Shown here: positions 53,524-63,774 of the stretch, in pieces
Position numbering within the stretch: the stretch's first letter is position 1
Layout: each line of letters begins with the position of its first letter
NCBI GenBank assembly: GCA_023213315.1
Contig: JAKCPI010024975.1
Coordinates: 176,227 to 240,226, forward strand
From: Euborellia annulipes
Taxonomy: Eukaryota > Arthropoda > Insecta > Dermaptera > Anisolabididae
Length of the DNA: 64,000 bases
Direction: 5' to 3'
Made by a program: the position numbers and the translations under genes
The notes under the pieces: model-generated
What the model was told of the DNA's origin: nothing
Databases searched by the model: none
The model's input: the letters and a program-made list of their open reading frames with translations, nothing else

Positions 53524-54413
53524 ATGTTACGCCGAATCGACGAAATTGCTTATTTTAATACCGTAAATCAGCAAAATTTTGCCTCGGCATGCCCTCTGCC
53601 GAGTTCACGAATTAGGTATTATTTTTTCTTAGTTTTGTCAAGCAGCCATTTGCTTTTCGGGTTTTTTCATTTCTCGATTATACTGTATTTATCTGCTAAA
53701 GAAACTTGTACAGTGCATTCTTGTTTGAGATAAAACAATTAATAAAATAAAGTCAAATTATTCAAAATTTATTTATTTATTTAACAACCGATCAAGTCCC
53801 CTAGTGTCGGCCTTCGGAATAATTGAATCGTTTATTTCAGAAACCACCTAAGCGACAAAATTTCAAATCATGTGTTTTTGGTGCTACTGTACAATTGATA
53901 GGTAAATACATCTTTTAGATTATCCCAATAGCATGTTTTATGATTTGGTAAAAAAATATTTGAAGGAGACTAGACCTATACTTAAGCTGCAAAACAGTTT
54001 TCTTTAGTTTTACGAAAGTTGAAAAAAGCGCACTTGGGTGCTTTCTGAAATAAACGATTCCGAAGCCGAGAAAATTCCCTAAGCTTAGTTGTTTTAAATT
54101 GTTCTTTTCTAAAGGAAAACGGACCGAACCCGGCAAAGTCGGGACCCCTGCAAGTTGTTCTAAATCATCTACGAATTCCCTGAGAAAATGTTTTAAGAGT
54201 ATTTGTTCTTCTTGCGCCATATTGACTTGCAAAGTGGCGCTTCATTCATACTATCTATGTATTGTTCAATGCATGTGCGATGAATAGTTACCCATTTCGT
54301 GAATTAGGCAAACATTTTGTTGCTTAATACGTGAACTCGGCAGAGGGCTTGCCGAAAACGGCAAAATTTGCCGATTTCATAAAATAAGCAATTTCGTCGA
54401 TTTGGCGTAACAT
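53524..54413. mobile_element. Fold-back/TIR element of ~890 bp
   Basis: The left end ATGTTACGCCGAATCGACG, continuing AAATTGCTTATTTTA ... CCCTCTGCCGAGTTCACG, is complementary to CGTGAACTCGGCAGAGGGC ... TAAAATAAGCAATTTCGTCG, TTTGGCGTAACAT. A second inner pair is ATTGAATCGTTTATTTCAG (53822) against CTGAAATAAACGATTCCG (54045). Between the inner pair and the right arm lies a GC-richer unique segment with a reading frame (next entry). No recognisable transposase. Confidence 0.7.
53915..54232 (-). CDS. Open frame of unknown origin inside a fold-back element
   Basis: A 105-codon minus-strand frame with two possible starts (residues 1 and 5). The N-terminal half, with acidic and hydrophobic alternation (EEQILLKHFLREFVDDLEQL), looks protein-like, and GVPTLPGSVRFPLE follows; the C-terminal part is A/T-driven. 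I do not recognise it. It could be a captured exon, whose downstream boundary would lie near residue 60, or a chance frame. The frame spans the inner repeat of the element, which argues against a complete gene. Confidence 0.2.
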   Translation of the reverse strand: MQVNMAQEEQILLKHFLREFVDDLEQLAGVPTLPGSVRFPLEKNNLKQLSLGNFLGFGIVYFRKHPSALFSTFVKLKKTVLQLKYRSSLLQIFFYQIIKHAIGII

Positions 54414-54968
54414 TGACACGGAATTTTCGTTAAATTCACACCTCTTATCCACCACTGCATTGCCTCTGGTTAGTCAGCATCCTACAAATTTCCTTGACAA
54501 ATTTAGGGTAACTATAAATTGGGTTCGCCATAATAGCACAATCGGAGAATTTTCATGAATGAATTAATTTACCATACAAACACACACCAGACACACACAA
54601 ACTCATATTGCTTTCTACTCACTCTAACCTTCCTACTTTAAAAAGTATTGCATTAAATACGTAACTAGGTATTTTTTTTTTCATATAGTTTAAAAGTATT
54701 AGCATAAGTATTTTAATTAAAAAAAAAAAAACTTCTCAAATATTTTACTATAGTAAATTTTAATTAAATTTCATTGAAACCACACAAGTGAGTAGGGGGG
54801 GGGGGTGGCGGATGATTAAAAAAAAAAAAGTAGAAAATAAATAAAGTTAAGAATGATTATTAGGGCTAGCAAGATACGTAATTTAGAAAAAAAAAAAAAA
54901 AAAACAAGGACGGACGACCTTTAAATAAAGGGTGCATTTATGGAATGTAAAGAGAAATAGCACAAAAA
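54414..54968. other. AT-rich intergenic stretch, no feature seen
   Basis: ACACACACCAGACACACAC at 54579-54600, A runs at 54720-54732 and 54886-54904, and a G run at 54796-54805. No gene. Confidence 0.45.
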
Positions 54969-55235
54969 ATTTTTTTTTTTTTTAACCTCTCACACTTTTT
55001 TCTCATTCACACTCACACTCACACACACATTCACACAGTCTTTTCGGCAACTTAGGCCATATAAGACTTTTACGATATCCGTTATTGATAATATACAATA
55101 TTGGGGTCCAGGCATTCTTATTTAAGCCATTTGGTATCAATGGCTAAATAAAATCATCGGACTGCCTGGGGTCCGAACCCGCGACCTTTGGTATACAAGG
55201 TTAGCACGCTAACCTCTACGCCATGCCCCGAGGGC
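54969..55235 (-). mobile_element. SINE (family S), full length, inverted
   Basis: T run, CACACTTTTTTCTCATTC, complement of the TG tail, AGTCTTTTCGGCAACTTAGG, ACGATATCCGTTATTG, GGGGTCCAGGCATTC, hinge (one arm shortened by four bases), GGGGTCCGAACCCGCGACC (B box) and ACCTCTACGCCATGCCCCGAGG (A box end). Confidence 0.85.
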
Positions 55236-55483
55236 AATTTGCTTGTTAAATATTCTGCTAGAAGAGTAGGCGACAGTAAAATTAATTCAAGAGGGGAAAT
55301 AAACGTTCTGCGTTCAGCAATCCCGCACCCCCCCGATATCTGGTGGTTCAAAGCAAACGTGGACTAAGTCCAAAAAGTAAACTTCTTATTTTTCCCTTTT
55401 TGGATAGTAAATTATGGTAGTTATTCCATGTCCGAATTTCAATACTAATCCTCCAGAGTGCAGCAGTTACTAAACGCAAAGAA
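55236..55483. other. Short intergenic spacer
   Basis: No feature recognised; contains a C run at 55328-55334. Confidence 0.4.
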
Positions 55484-55689
55484 AAAAAACTCGTCGCACA
55501 GCACACAACTTTCTTTTACCTTCGGTAATCGAAAGTTGTTTTCTGTGACTGGTCACACCAGATTTTTTGTGTCGACTTGTATTTAGTTTCCGACAGTAGG
55601 TACATTCGAATTTCAAGATGTACAATTTATAAACATGGGAAAATATTTATATTTATACTGTGTTTTATAAATACAGATCTGACGTATTT

Positions 55690-55780
55690 CATTAACTATC
55701 GATTGTCCTGAGGAAGGGGCGATTTGCGACCGAAACTTCGGCAATCGTAATAAAATTAGATAAAAATTGATGGAATTTTC
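55690..55780 (+). repeat. PLE-terminus/hammerhead-like fragment
   Basis: TGTCCTGAGGAAGGGGCG (55707), a poorly paired hairpin, CGACCGAAACTTCGGC (55726) and AATCGTAATAAAATTAG give the CTGANGA, stem, GAAA, AATAAA order of the PLE ends at 61267 and 63863. Stem II is imperfect. Confidence 0.4.
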
Positions 55781-55820
55781 GTCTGATTTATTTCCTGGCT
55801 GCTATCCTACTCATATCTGT

Positions 55821-56100
55821 ATATAATTAAATATTTATTAATTCATATACCCGAAAAAACTAAGGGTGTGCCTCACGGATCCTTCAATTTGTACTCGGTG
55901 TGCCCTTACCACTAGACCACAGCACGTGGGTATATGAACTCAGTTGGAAAGCAATTTTCGTCAGCAGAAGAAATGGCCGATCGTGCTGTGGTCTAGTGGT
56001 AAGGGCACTCCGAGTGCAAATCGGAGGATCCGTGGTTCAACTCCCAGCGGCACACTTTTACTTTTTTCGGGTATATGAATTAATAAATATTTAATTATAT
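55821..56100. mobile_element. Palindrome with a tRNA-like unit in each arm
   Basis: The right arm (55982-56100) contains GTGCTGTGGTCTAGTGG (A-box-like), an anticodon-arm-like TCCGA-GTGCAAA-TCGGA whose loop would give anticodon GCA, and CGTGGTTCAACTCCC (B-box-like), followed by GGCACAC. The left arm (55821-55926) is the inverted, more diverged copy (CACGGATCCTTCAATTTG, CCTTACCACTAGACCACAGC). The outer AATTCATATACCCGAAAAAA and TTTTTTCGGGTATATGAATT also match. The T stem is poorly paired, so this is a tRNA-derived SINE-like repeat, not a working tRNA-Cys. Confidence 0.65.
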
Positions 56101-56125
56101 ATATATAGAGGTAAGAGAAAGAAAT

Positions 56126-56592
56126 AATATTTCTCATTATTTAGTTTCCGTCAGCGGTGCTTCAGCCTTTAGCACATTCCATACAAAGAACTTGGAGATA
56201 GTTTAAAAGTCATTTTAGACATGATATTTATGCTATCTTGTAAAGGAACATGGAAATAGAAAACGAAAGCTGTCACATTTAGTTCAATGCTTGTATAGCC
56301 TATAAGTTTTATTTTTTTTTTTTTTTAACGGTAGCTCGAGGGCGTTATTTCGATATTGAATGTTCCCCCCCCTCCCTCCCCTCCCCTCACCCTTCTTCAG
56401 ACACAAAAGAGAGGAGCTCTCTGTAATCGAAATTGCGATAAAACGCACATGCAATCAAGCATCCATTCGTAATATCACACCTCTCTACTCACAACATCTT
56501 GTTGTTGTTGTTGTTGTTAACGATGATTCTTCATATAACAAAAGCAAATGAAGGAATAAATCGGGAATACAATAATACTAAATATTTATTTT
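56126..56592. other. Intergenic with GTT microsatellite
   Basis: GTT repeats six to seven times at 56499-56517, with a T run at 56310-56326 and a C-rich block at 56364-56395. No gene. Confidence 0.4.
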
Positions 56593-56828
56593 AAAAAATC
56601 TGGTGTGTTTGTCGTACAACAGGCAACTGTGTTCTGTGCTTGTCACACCAGATTTTTTTTTGTGTCGACATATATTTACTTTCCGCCTAGATTATATTTT
56701 GTTACCATGACAACCATTTCTCCTATCTTTCTCTATGAAGTACAAGAGGTTTCAATGGCAAAATGAGAATATACATTTTAAAGAGCATCTAAAAATTAAT
56801 TGATTTTGAATTTTAATCAAAATCGTAT
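56593..56828 (+). repeat. Family A copy, truncated
   Basis: Short hairpin (AAAATCTGGTGTGTTTGTC ... CTTGTCACACCAGATTTTTT), GTGTCGACATATATTTAC, CCATGACAACCATTTCTCC, CTATGAAGTACAAGAGG, AATGAGAATATACATTTT, AAAGAGCATCTAAAAATTAA, ending at TTTTAATCAAAATCG. Confidence 0.75.
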
Positions 56829-57232
56829 GATTTAAAATGTGAAATGTTTTGATAAGACACCACTTTTGATCATTATTGAGACGGTTGCTTCATTTTCAAT
56901 GATACCAAGAGGACCAACTCTGCATGTTCATTTAGAGTGGGAAATTAAAAATACGAATAAACTAATCTCATTCAAATTTTATAATATTCGTTACAATACA
57001 GTGATTGGCCCGGGGGCCAACAACTGTAAGGTGTATTTTTTTCTAACCAAGATTGTAATATGTCATTTCCAAGAGACAAAAGCAACAGTGAAAACAGTCA
57101 ACTTTCGCTACAGTGTATTTACAGTGACTGGCTCCTTATGATTTGGGTCACAGTTATTGGCCCCAGACAATTCGGCCTTCAAAATTTCCAAGACGTTTTA
57201 GTTCCATACCAAAATCTTTAAAAACTTCACAA
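56829..57232. other. Intergenic; unknown segment with repeated TTGGCCC words
   Basis: ATTGGCCCGGGGGCCAA at 57004-57020 is a near-palindrome, and ACAGTTATTGGCCCCAGAC follows at 57151. A 100-codon frame (56839-57141) crosses it without recognisable content. Confidence 0.3.
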
Positions 57233-59424
57233 TTAAGGTTGTTCGGATAGTACCCCGTAAGTCATAATAGAATCTAAATTTTTGTTGAATAAAATGAAAA
57301 ATTTGAATGCCAAAATTCCTTATTATAATTTAGTCGTGACGTATCAGAGTTTATAATTGTATTAAGTTGATAATTTAATTACCAAAAATAATAAATGAAT
57401 GACTTTTGACTTGAGCAGTTTTTCACGTAATATAGAACTGGCAACATTGCATTCATCAGCTATCTATTTTAAATCTTAAAAGCCTTCAATTTTATTTTAT
57501 TTAATATATTACAATGTTTAATGCAAATCAGTTTAAACACAATGGACGATTTGCGAGAAAAAATATCGTAAAATGAAAGTGACAGCGAGAAAAGAGTATT
57601 ATTTTATGCGATGTTGCCAGACTGGTCTGAGTCACGTGACTTCTTCATTTTTAAATATTGGCGACTGTCATTTTCGGAAATTTGTTGACTTTCTTGTTAA
57701 AATATCTTTAAAAGCCTTCGGCAGAAACTTTTGATTTTATTTTTAACGTATTCCTCGGAAGTGAATTGATAAAATGTAAGTTTTTTTGTTTTTGTATCTA
57801 TTGCAGAGGTGGCTATATAATTCGATATGTGTGCGTTTCGTCGATATTCCCCATAGACTACATGTTAAATTTCGATTTTTTAATAAATTAATTACACGAT
57901 AACCCTGCGTCAGATCTGCTTCAAAATTTTATTTTATACGTATGTGATAGTGATTAATAACATATTAAAAAATTAGCTTTTAATCTTGACAAGTGCCTGA
58001 ATGTCCGAACAACCTTAACGTGGCTGCAATTTGGCAACAAGGCACCCAACGCACACAGGCACATATCCTCTTTGCTTTAGTGTGTGTGTGTGTGTCGAGT
58101 TGCCATTTCTAACCCCGCGCGGGATTTTCTCTCTCAGTTTTTTTTTTTTTTTTTATAACATTTGTGTTTATTCATCCTTCGGCCATTAATTATGGAATCT
58201 AAATAAATAAATAAATAAATACAAGGTATTTATTCTACTTTTGTTTCCATCAATTCTCTGTAATTTGTTTTTATACACTTTGAGGTTAATTTGAAGCGAA
58301 CGTTTTTTTGATCATTTATATAAAGGATTAATTCGAAATAAATTTAAAATACACAACGAACGATCTCTTCTCTTGTATAGAATAATATTCATTGAAATTA
58401 AAATTTAAATAATGAGAGGAGAGAAATCCCAGAGTGCATTTCTTCTATTAATGTGATCAAATGCAATAAATTGCATTCAAATTCCCATCTAATTCTTGTT
58501 CACTTAAATGTATTACTCTACTGTGTGATTAGATGATTGTCCCTCGCTGTGACGTCACTTAATAATTTGAGACTTCCCTGCCCCTGACGTTGGGTGCACT
58601 TGTTTGCCACCCATATTGCAGTCACGTTAAGGTTGTTCGGACATTAAAGCACTTTATTAGATTAAAAGCTAATTTTTTAATATGTTATTAATCACTATCA
58701 CATACGTATAAAATAGAATTTCGAAGCAGATCTGACACAGGGTTATCGTGTAATTAATTATTAAAAAATTCAAATTTAACATGTAGTCTATGGGGAATAT
58801 CGACGAAACGCACACATATCGAATTATTTATATAGCCACCTCTGCATTAGATAAAAAAACAAAAAAACTTACATTTTATCAATTCACTTCCGAGGAATAC
58901 GTTAAACATAAAATCAAAAGTTTCTGCCGAAGGCTTTTAAAGATATTTTAACAAGAAAGTCAAAAAATTCTCCAAAATGACAGTCGCCAATATTTAAAAA
59001 TGAGGAAGTCTCAGAGACCAGTCTGGCAACGTCGCATAAAATAATTCTCTTTTCTCGCTGTCACTTACATTTTTTTCCCATTTTACGATATTTTTTCTCG
59101 CAAATCGTCCATTATGTTTAAACTGATTTGCATTAATCATTGTAATATATTAAATAAAATAAAATTGAAGGCGTTTAAGATTTAAAATAGACAGCTGATG
59201 AATGCAATGTTGCCAGATCTATATTACGTGAAATACTGCTCAAGTCGAAAGTCATTCATTTATTATTTTTGGTAATTAAATTATTAACTTAATCCAATTA
59301 TAAACTATGATAGGTCACGACTAAATTATAATAAGGAATTTTGGCATTCAAATTTTTAATTTTATTTAAAAAACAAATTTTAGATTCTATTATGACTTAC
59401 GGGGTACTATCCGAACAACCTTAA
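57233..59424. mobile_element. 2.2-kb palindrome of two inverted TTAA-flanked elements
   Basis: Unit 1 (57233-58018) starts TTAAGGTTGTTCGGA and ends TCCGAACAACCTTAA. Unit 2 (58627-59424) is its inverted copy with identical 15-bp ends. The units agree over their whole length (GTACCCCGTAAGTCATAATAG against CTATTATGACTTACGGGGTAC; ACATGTAGTCTATGGGGAATA against its complement TATTCCCCATAGACTACATG). The inverted repeat continues about 30 bases past the inner ends: CGTGGCTGCAATTTGGCAAC and CACCCAACG on the left, CGTTGGGTGCAC and ATATTGCAGTCACG on the right. The unique centre is about 540 bases. No transposase frame. Confidence 0.8.
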
Positions 59425-59973
59425 CAGCAGCACAGAATTAAAAAGATATTTTTAATTCAAATGTCAACACTTGTTAGTGGTCTGTCACAAAGTCTTGAAT
59501 ATATAATTCCTAATTGTGCCCAAGTATTGAAATTTGCAAGTTCAAACTTGACGATTACATAATAATTATCACAATTAAAAGAAGAAAAACGAAAATCACT
59601 TTTATCTTTAATATTATAATAAAAAAAAGAAAGGAAATCTCTTCCTCTCGTGCTAAAAATGTTTTCCTCTGCCTCCCCCCCCCCCCCCCTCATCATCTCT
59701 TCTCTTTTCTTCTTTGAATGTTGTTAAAAGACTTGTTAATCTCCTGCACCTCTTCTCGATTATCAGCCTCTTTTCTTTTATAATTGTCTTAATGGAGATA
59801 TTTCTACTTGTCGTCGCTCGCTCTTTGCTTAAAAAGTTAATTTATTATTCCTTTATAATTATTTGTTTATGTTTGAGTGGCCTTTTGTTCCCAACTGTGC
59901 ATGCTCACACCTTCCCCTTTGTCTTATTATTCATACAGTATGCTTTAAGATAAGAATGTGCCAGAATTTCGAG
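59425..59973. other. Intergenic, no gene recognised
   Basis: C run at 59676-59690; T/C-rich stretch 59690-59800. Several overlapping short frames, none convincing. Confidence 0.4.
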
Positions 59974-60178
59974 CAGCGTTTTCTAAACTGGGAGGCGCGC
60001 ATCCCTAATGATTGCCAAAGTTTTATAAATAATATCATAGTTTGTATTAATAAATTTTTTTAGCAATAAAAATTGTTGTGTTTGTATTATATTATAAAAT
60101 GGGGGGGGGGGGGGCGTCAAACGATTAAATATTTTTAAGGGAGGCGTGGTAACATAAAGTTTGAAAACTCCTCCGCTA
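59974..60178 (-). mobile_element. hAT-like MITE, inverted copy of the 2278-3471 family
   Basis: Starts CAGCGTTTTCTAAACTGGGAGGCGCGC in two readable blocks (CAGCGTTTTCTAAACTGG, GAGGCGCGCATCCC) and ends TAAGGGAGGCGTGGTAAC, ATAAAGTTTGAAAAC. The interior has a G run at 60101-60114. The right terminus is degenerate and no duplication was matched. Confidence 0.65.
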
Positions 60179-60422
60179 GGGGCTGCCGAGGCTGGGTATT
60201 AAAACGCCCCCAATAAAAATGTTTATTTCTACTTTCTCTTACCTATTCAGTAAATCGACTATTGCAGTGGTTCCCAAACTTTTTTGATGTGCGGCCCACT
60301 TTTTCCGTAAAAAAAAAAAAACGCTTGTATATATCTTATACTATTAAGGGCCGGTTGCTTCATCCTGGGTGAGCTTGTTAGCCCCGACTTTTTTTGTAGT
60401 GCAGGAACCCACTTCAGTTTTA
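60179..60422. repeat. Family A end scrap and another hAT-like terminus
   Basis: 60229-60246 has TACTTTCTCTTACCTATT only. At 60265 CAGTGGTTCCCAAACTTTTT followed by GTGCGGCCCAC is a hAT-type left end of a different MITE family; its right end was not found. Confidence 0.45.
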
Positions 60423-60429
60423 TTTTTAT

Positions 60430-60555
60430 AGTAAAATATACGATATTTCATCATTTTATTGCTAAAAGAAGTATTCTAGAAGTACATATATTTGTTATTT
60501 TACCTTATATTCTACTTATTTTATCAATAAAATGATGAAATGTTGTATATTTTAT
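60430..60555. repeat. Small inverted repeat
   Basis: AGTAAAATATACGATATTTC and ATCATTTTATTG (left) against CAATAAAATGATGAAATG and TTGTATATTTTATA (right), arms of about 31 bases and a loop of about 63. Could be the centre of a fold-back MITE. Confidence 0.55.
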
Positions 60556-61190
60556 AAAATATGTTATAGGCTAGGGCCCGCTTGCATCAGATCTCGTCGC
60601 CATATTTAGCCCTGAGTTAACCTCAAGTAATTTCATATAGATATATGGGGAATTGGAGCCAAGGTCCGGGCTAAAGTTAGCCCAGGCCCAAAGGTGGGGC
60701 TAAGATTTAGCCCCTGGGTTGACAAGTACGAACATGTATTATGAACACAAGCATCCTAATTTCACCAATATAAATGTAAAAAATAATATAAATACAATAT
60801 GGAATCTTTTTTGTTATTATTCATTTTATGTCAATCAGGATTATATTCGTATATCCAGGATATATTGCAAGTTGTTGAATATTCTCCTAACTTCATCTAA
60901 GGCATTGCACATGTCTTGTTAATAAAACTATTTGTTTTCAAATTGAATGCAAATTGATATTAAATATTTATATGAATATTTTCAGTTGATATTACTTCTT
61001 GTCAGGTCAAAATAAAAGGTATATTTCTTTTTGAAATTATCTTTATTTGAGCCACACAGATGGCAATTTGTCAAAATAGTTGTGAAGATTGGAACAATTG
61101 ACAAATTGTTATGTGAACACTAACTAATAAATCTTGATTTAGAAGGAGACGAAAGAGAAAATTATCAATTGATATAATTGGAGGTTTACT
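60556..61190. other. AT-rich intergenic flank of the PLE
   Basis: A GC-richer block at 60565-60725 repeats GGGCTAA and TTAGCCC words in both orientations. The rest is A/T-rich. No gene recognised. Confidence 0.35.
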
Positions 61191-61419
61191 TCTTTTAAAT
61201 CCGTACGATGGAGTTCACGGTAATTAAAACAAAGTATTTTACTTTATTATGCAGGAATTTTATTGCCAGACAACTGTTGTGTGCACATTCTCACAGTTTC
61301 GGTCCTAAAAGGACCATCATCAGGCCTGAAACATACAAATTGTTTTCTTAACCTTTATGCAACACCGGGCCAATCTTTCATATGATTACATATTCATTTT
61401 CTTCACAATACAATGAATG
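61191..61419 (-). repeat. PLE terminal repeat, left (sense with the coding region)
   Basis: 229-bp arm complementary to 63772-64000. It contains, on the minus strand, CAGGCCTGATGATGG, the GGTCC/GGACC stem, GAAACTGTGAG, ACAACAGTTGTCTGGC and AATAAAATTCCTGC. Confidence 0.9.
61267..61328 (-). ncRNA. Hammerhead ribozyme in the PLE terminus (sense copy)
   Basis: A 62-nt self-cleaving RNA motif. Stem I CAGGC pairs with GUCUG; the core CUGAUGA is followed by stem II GGUCC-UUUUA-GGACC, then GAA, and stem III ACUGU pairs with ACAGU around a 15-nt loop. The residue after stem III is U, giving a GUU cleavage triplet. All invariant core bases are present. Hammerheads in PLE termini are established; cleavage would process the element transcript. 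It lies downstream of the RT in the same transcriptional sense. Confidence 0.85.
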
Positions 61420-62175
61420 AACATCACAATTATGATTTTTCCAAAAAAATTGTCATTAAAAACCAGTACATACCATGTATTCCTTGTCTCTTATTTAAAT
61501 ATATATTTCCCCAAAGGGGGTGAAATGCCATGAATTATATATATGGAGTGGGAGAATACTTTAATTTGTTTTAGAATCCCGACTCTGTCCTGTGTAGTGC
61601 AGATTTGAACCTGACAGAAATTTTTTATAATTTATTTTAAACATATCGAGATTAATAAAAAGATTAGTTAACATGTATCAATATGAACAACTCAAATAAA
61701 ATGAAATATTCTTGGTTTTTTTTTTTACTTTGCACAAAATAAATAAATCAGTTATTATCAATTCCTTATTTAAATCTTTATGAAGGCAATTACCTTATGT
61801 CAAATAGTAAAATATATATTTTTTTTATTTATTTTATTTAGTCAAGAATATCTCATTCCATCACAACTGAATACATTTATTTTTTACTCACCACAAGATC
61901 AGAGCGTCTAGGAATTAGTTTTTAAAGATTATTTTTACTTTATTATTACATTTAATGATAATATATACTTTTTTATATAATTAGATGGGAATATAACTTT
62001 TTCAATCAGACTATTTTTAATATAAAACAAACTGTTAATACATTCATGACATAAACCAAGGCAAAAACATAGCAACAAAAAAATTTTTTTCTTTTTTTTT
62101 TCTTTTTAACCAACTTAGAATTGCAGCGTCTGGCATTGGCGCGAGATATAAATTAATTCTAATTAAATATTACAA

Positions 62176-63774
62176 TCACTCGTCAAAAATGGTCAAATTA
62201 TAAAATTGATTTTTTATTTTGTTTAACACATCAGAATATACCAATGCAGTTTTTTCACTTTCTATTTTCAAATTTATCGATACATCGTCATACAAGGTGA
62301 TAAAAAAACTTTCATAGAATTTTCTCTTCTTTCCATCTTTTTCGTAATGTAGAATTTTTGTCTTCTCATAGTCAAATTCATGTTTGTGCTCTAATGAATG
62401 TATGGATAGAGCTGATTTTGGAAGAGATTTAGCCACAGAATAATAATGTTCTTTGAGTCTTACTTTTAATCTGCGACCTGTCTCTCCTATATATATAGAT
62501 AAGTCATTTTCTTTGCTGCAGGAAGCACATGGTACAGCATAAACCAAACCGGCACGATCAAAGAATTCCATACCACATTTATTGTTTAAGATAGTATTTA
62601 GTGGTTTGTTAATCTTGAACGTTATATTAATATTAAATCTTCTTAAAATTGATTTTATTATTTCTGACAAACCCGGTAAATATGGAATAGATCCCACAAT
62701 TGAAAGGTTCTCTTCAGTCTTATGAGTCCTCTGTATCCCAGGAGATAATCTTCGGTTGAACAATGCCGTCTGACAAATCCGATCAATCAATGTAAAAGGA
62801 TAATTATTAAGAACAAATTTATTTCTCAATTTTTCAATATTTTTGTTATGGAATTGGGGGTGTGAGTTATTCAAAACCCTGGACACTTCATTTTTTATAA
62901 TGTTAATCTTCTGATAATGTGGATGGTGTGAAAAATAATTAATCGAGCGAGCTGATTTTTGTGGCTTTTCATAATGGTTTGTTTTTAGGTTACCATGTTC
63001 ATCTTTCAAAATTGTTAAATCCAAGAAATGGATAGAACCTTCTTTCTCCAATTCACATGTATATTTAATGTTTGGATTAATGTCATTCAGCGCCTCTAAA
63101 ATATTGACTATGACATTCTTGTCGACAATACACAAGCTATCATCGACATAATAGTATATCCTCTCAATGGGAAATTTAGAAAATACTTTTTCATGAACAT
63201 AATCAATAAATACATCTGCTATAACAGACGACACACATCCTCCGATAGGGCACCCAGATACTTGCTTATAGAACTGTTTTTCGAACAAAAATATATTCGA
63301 ATCCAGGCATAAATCAAAAAGTTCCATGAATGCTTCCAATGTAAAATTAGAAACTTGTTCTATTAAATCCCACTTATTTTTTATTCTTTCCCGAACAATA
63401 TTTAACGGTATAGACGGGAAAAGGTTGACAACATCGAACGAAGCTAAAACTTGACCCTCAGACAAACGAACACCATTCATTCTCCCCAACAAATCACTCG
63501 AGTTTTTAATTCTATGATCTTGGCAGACTATAACTCTAAGAATGCGTGCCAGATATTTGCTTAAGTCTCTATTAGGAGTATCATAACTTGTGATCACTGG
63601 ACGAAGGGGAAAATTTTCTTTGTGAGACTTCACTAGAAAATATAATAGCCCAGGCATTGAATTCTTGGGTCTAAGTTGTTCATAGTCATTCTTTGACAAC
63701 ATCCCTCTATCAAACGACTGCTTTAGAGACTGATTAATCTTTCTCTCAACTCTTCCTACAGGATCTTTCACCAT
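62176..63774 (-). CDS. Penelope-like reverse transcriptase with GIY-YIG endonuclease, N-terminally truncated
   Basis: A 532-residue protein that would nick target DNA and copy the element RNA there. The RT region has LYFLVKSHK and PLRPVITSYDTPNRDLSKYLA-type motif 2 (44-75), SFDVVNLFPSIP (112-123, first catalytic Asp), GCPIGGCVSS (174-183) and YYYVDDS (207-213, catalytic Asp pair). A thumb and linker follow, with Cys residues at about 400, 416 and 419 as in the Penelope zinc-binding linker. The GIY-YIG domain has GLVYAVPC (409-416), SIYIGETGRRLKVRLKEH (426-443) and FYESFF (486-491, candidate catalytic Glu). Motif RT1 and everything N-terminal to it are missing: the frame starts at the ATG lying on the terminal-repeat boundary. 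Intact relatives are usually considerably longer. No stops interrupt the remainder. Confidence 0.9.
   Translation of the reverse strand: MVKDPVGRVERKINQSLKQSFDRGMLSKNDYEQLRPKNSMPGLLYFLVKSHKENFPLRPVITSYDTPNRDLSKYLARILRVIVCQDHRIKNSSDLLGRMNGVRLSEGQVLASFDVVNLFPSIPLNIVRERIKNKWDLIEQVSNFTLEAFMELFDLCLDSNIFLFEKQFYKQVSGCPIGGCVSSVIADVFIDYVHEKVFSKFPIERIYYYVDDSLCIVDKNVIVNILEALNDINPNIKYTCELEKEGSIHFLDLTILKDEHGNLKTNHYEKPQKSARSINYFSHHPHYQKINIIKNEVSRVLNNSHPQFHNKNIEKLRNKFVLNNYPFTLIDRICQTALFNRRLSPGIQRTHKTEENLSIVGSIPYLPGLSEIIKSILRRFNINITFKINKPLNTILNNKCGMEFFDRAGLVYAVPCASCSKENDLSIYIGETGRRLKVRLKEHYYSVAKSLPKSALSIHSLEHKHEFDYEKTKILHYEKDGKKRKFYESFFITLYDDVSINLKIESEKTALVYSDVLNKIKNQFYNLTIFDE

Larger units (their letters stand above)
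55484..56125 (+). repeat. Family A copy interrupted by two other elements
   Basis: 55484-55660 is the left hairpin and first part of the body (GTCGCACAGCACACAAC ... GTCACACCAGATTTTTTGTG, AATTTATAAACATGGGAAAA). The terminal ATATATATAGAGGTAAGAGAAAG is at 56100-56122. Between them lie a PLE-terminus-like piece and the tRNA-like palindrome, which have replaced the rest of the body. Confidence 0.65.

Noticed and set aside
55982..56060. Functional tRNA-Cys (GCA)
   Set aside because: The anticodon arm is good, but the T stem has mismatches, no 7-pair acceptor stem is found, and an inverted diverged copy sits next to it. Better explained as a tRNA-derived repeat.
56839..57141. 100-codon frame next to a family A copy
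   Set aside because: No domain recognised, and the first part is near the decayed edge of the repeat. Kept only as an unknown segment.
57233..59424. piggyBac element
   Set aside because: TTAA ends fit, but the termini continue GGTTGTTCGGA instead of a C-rich start, no transposase frame exists, and TTAA duplication could not be tested.
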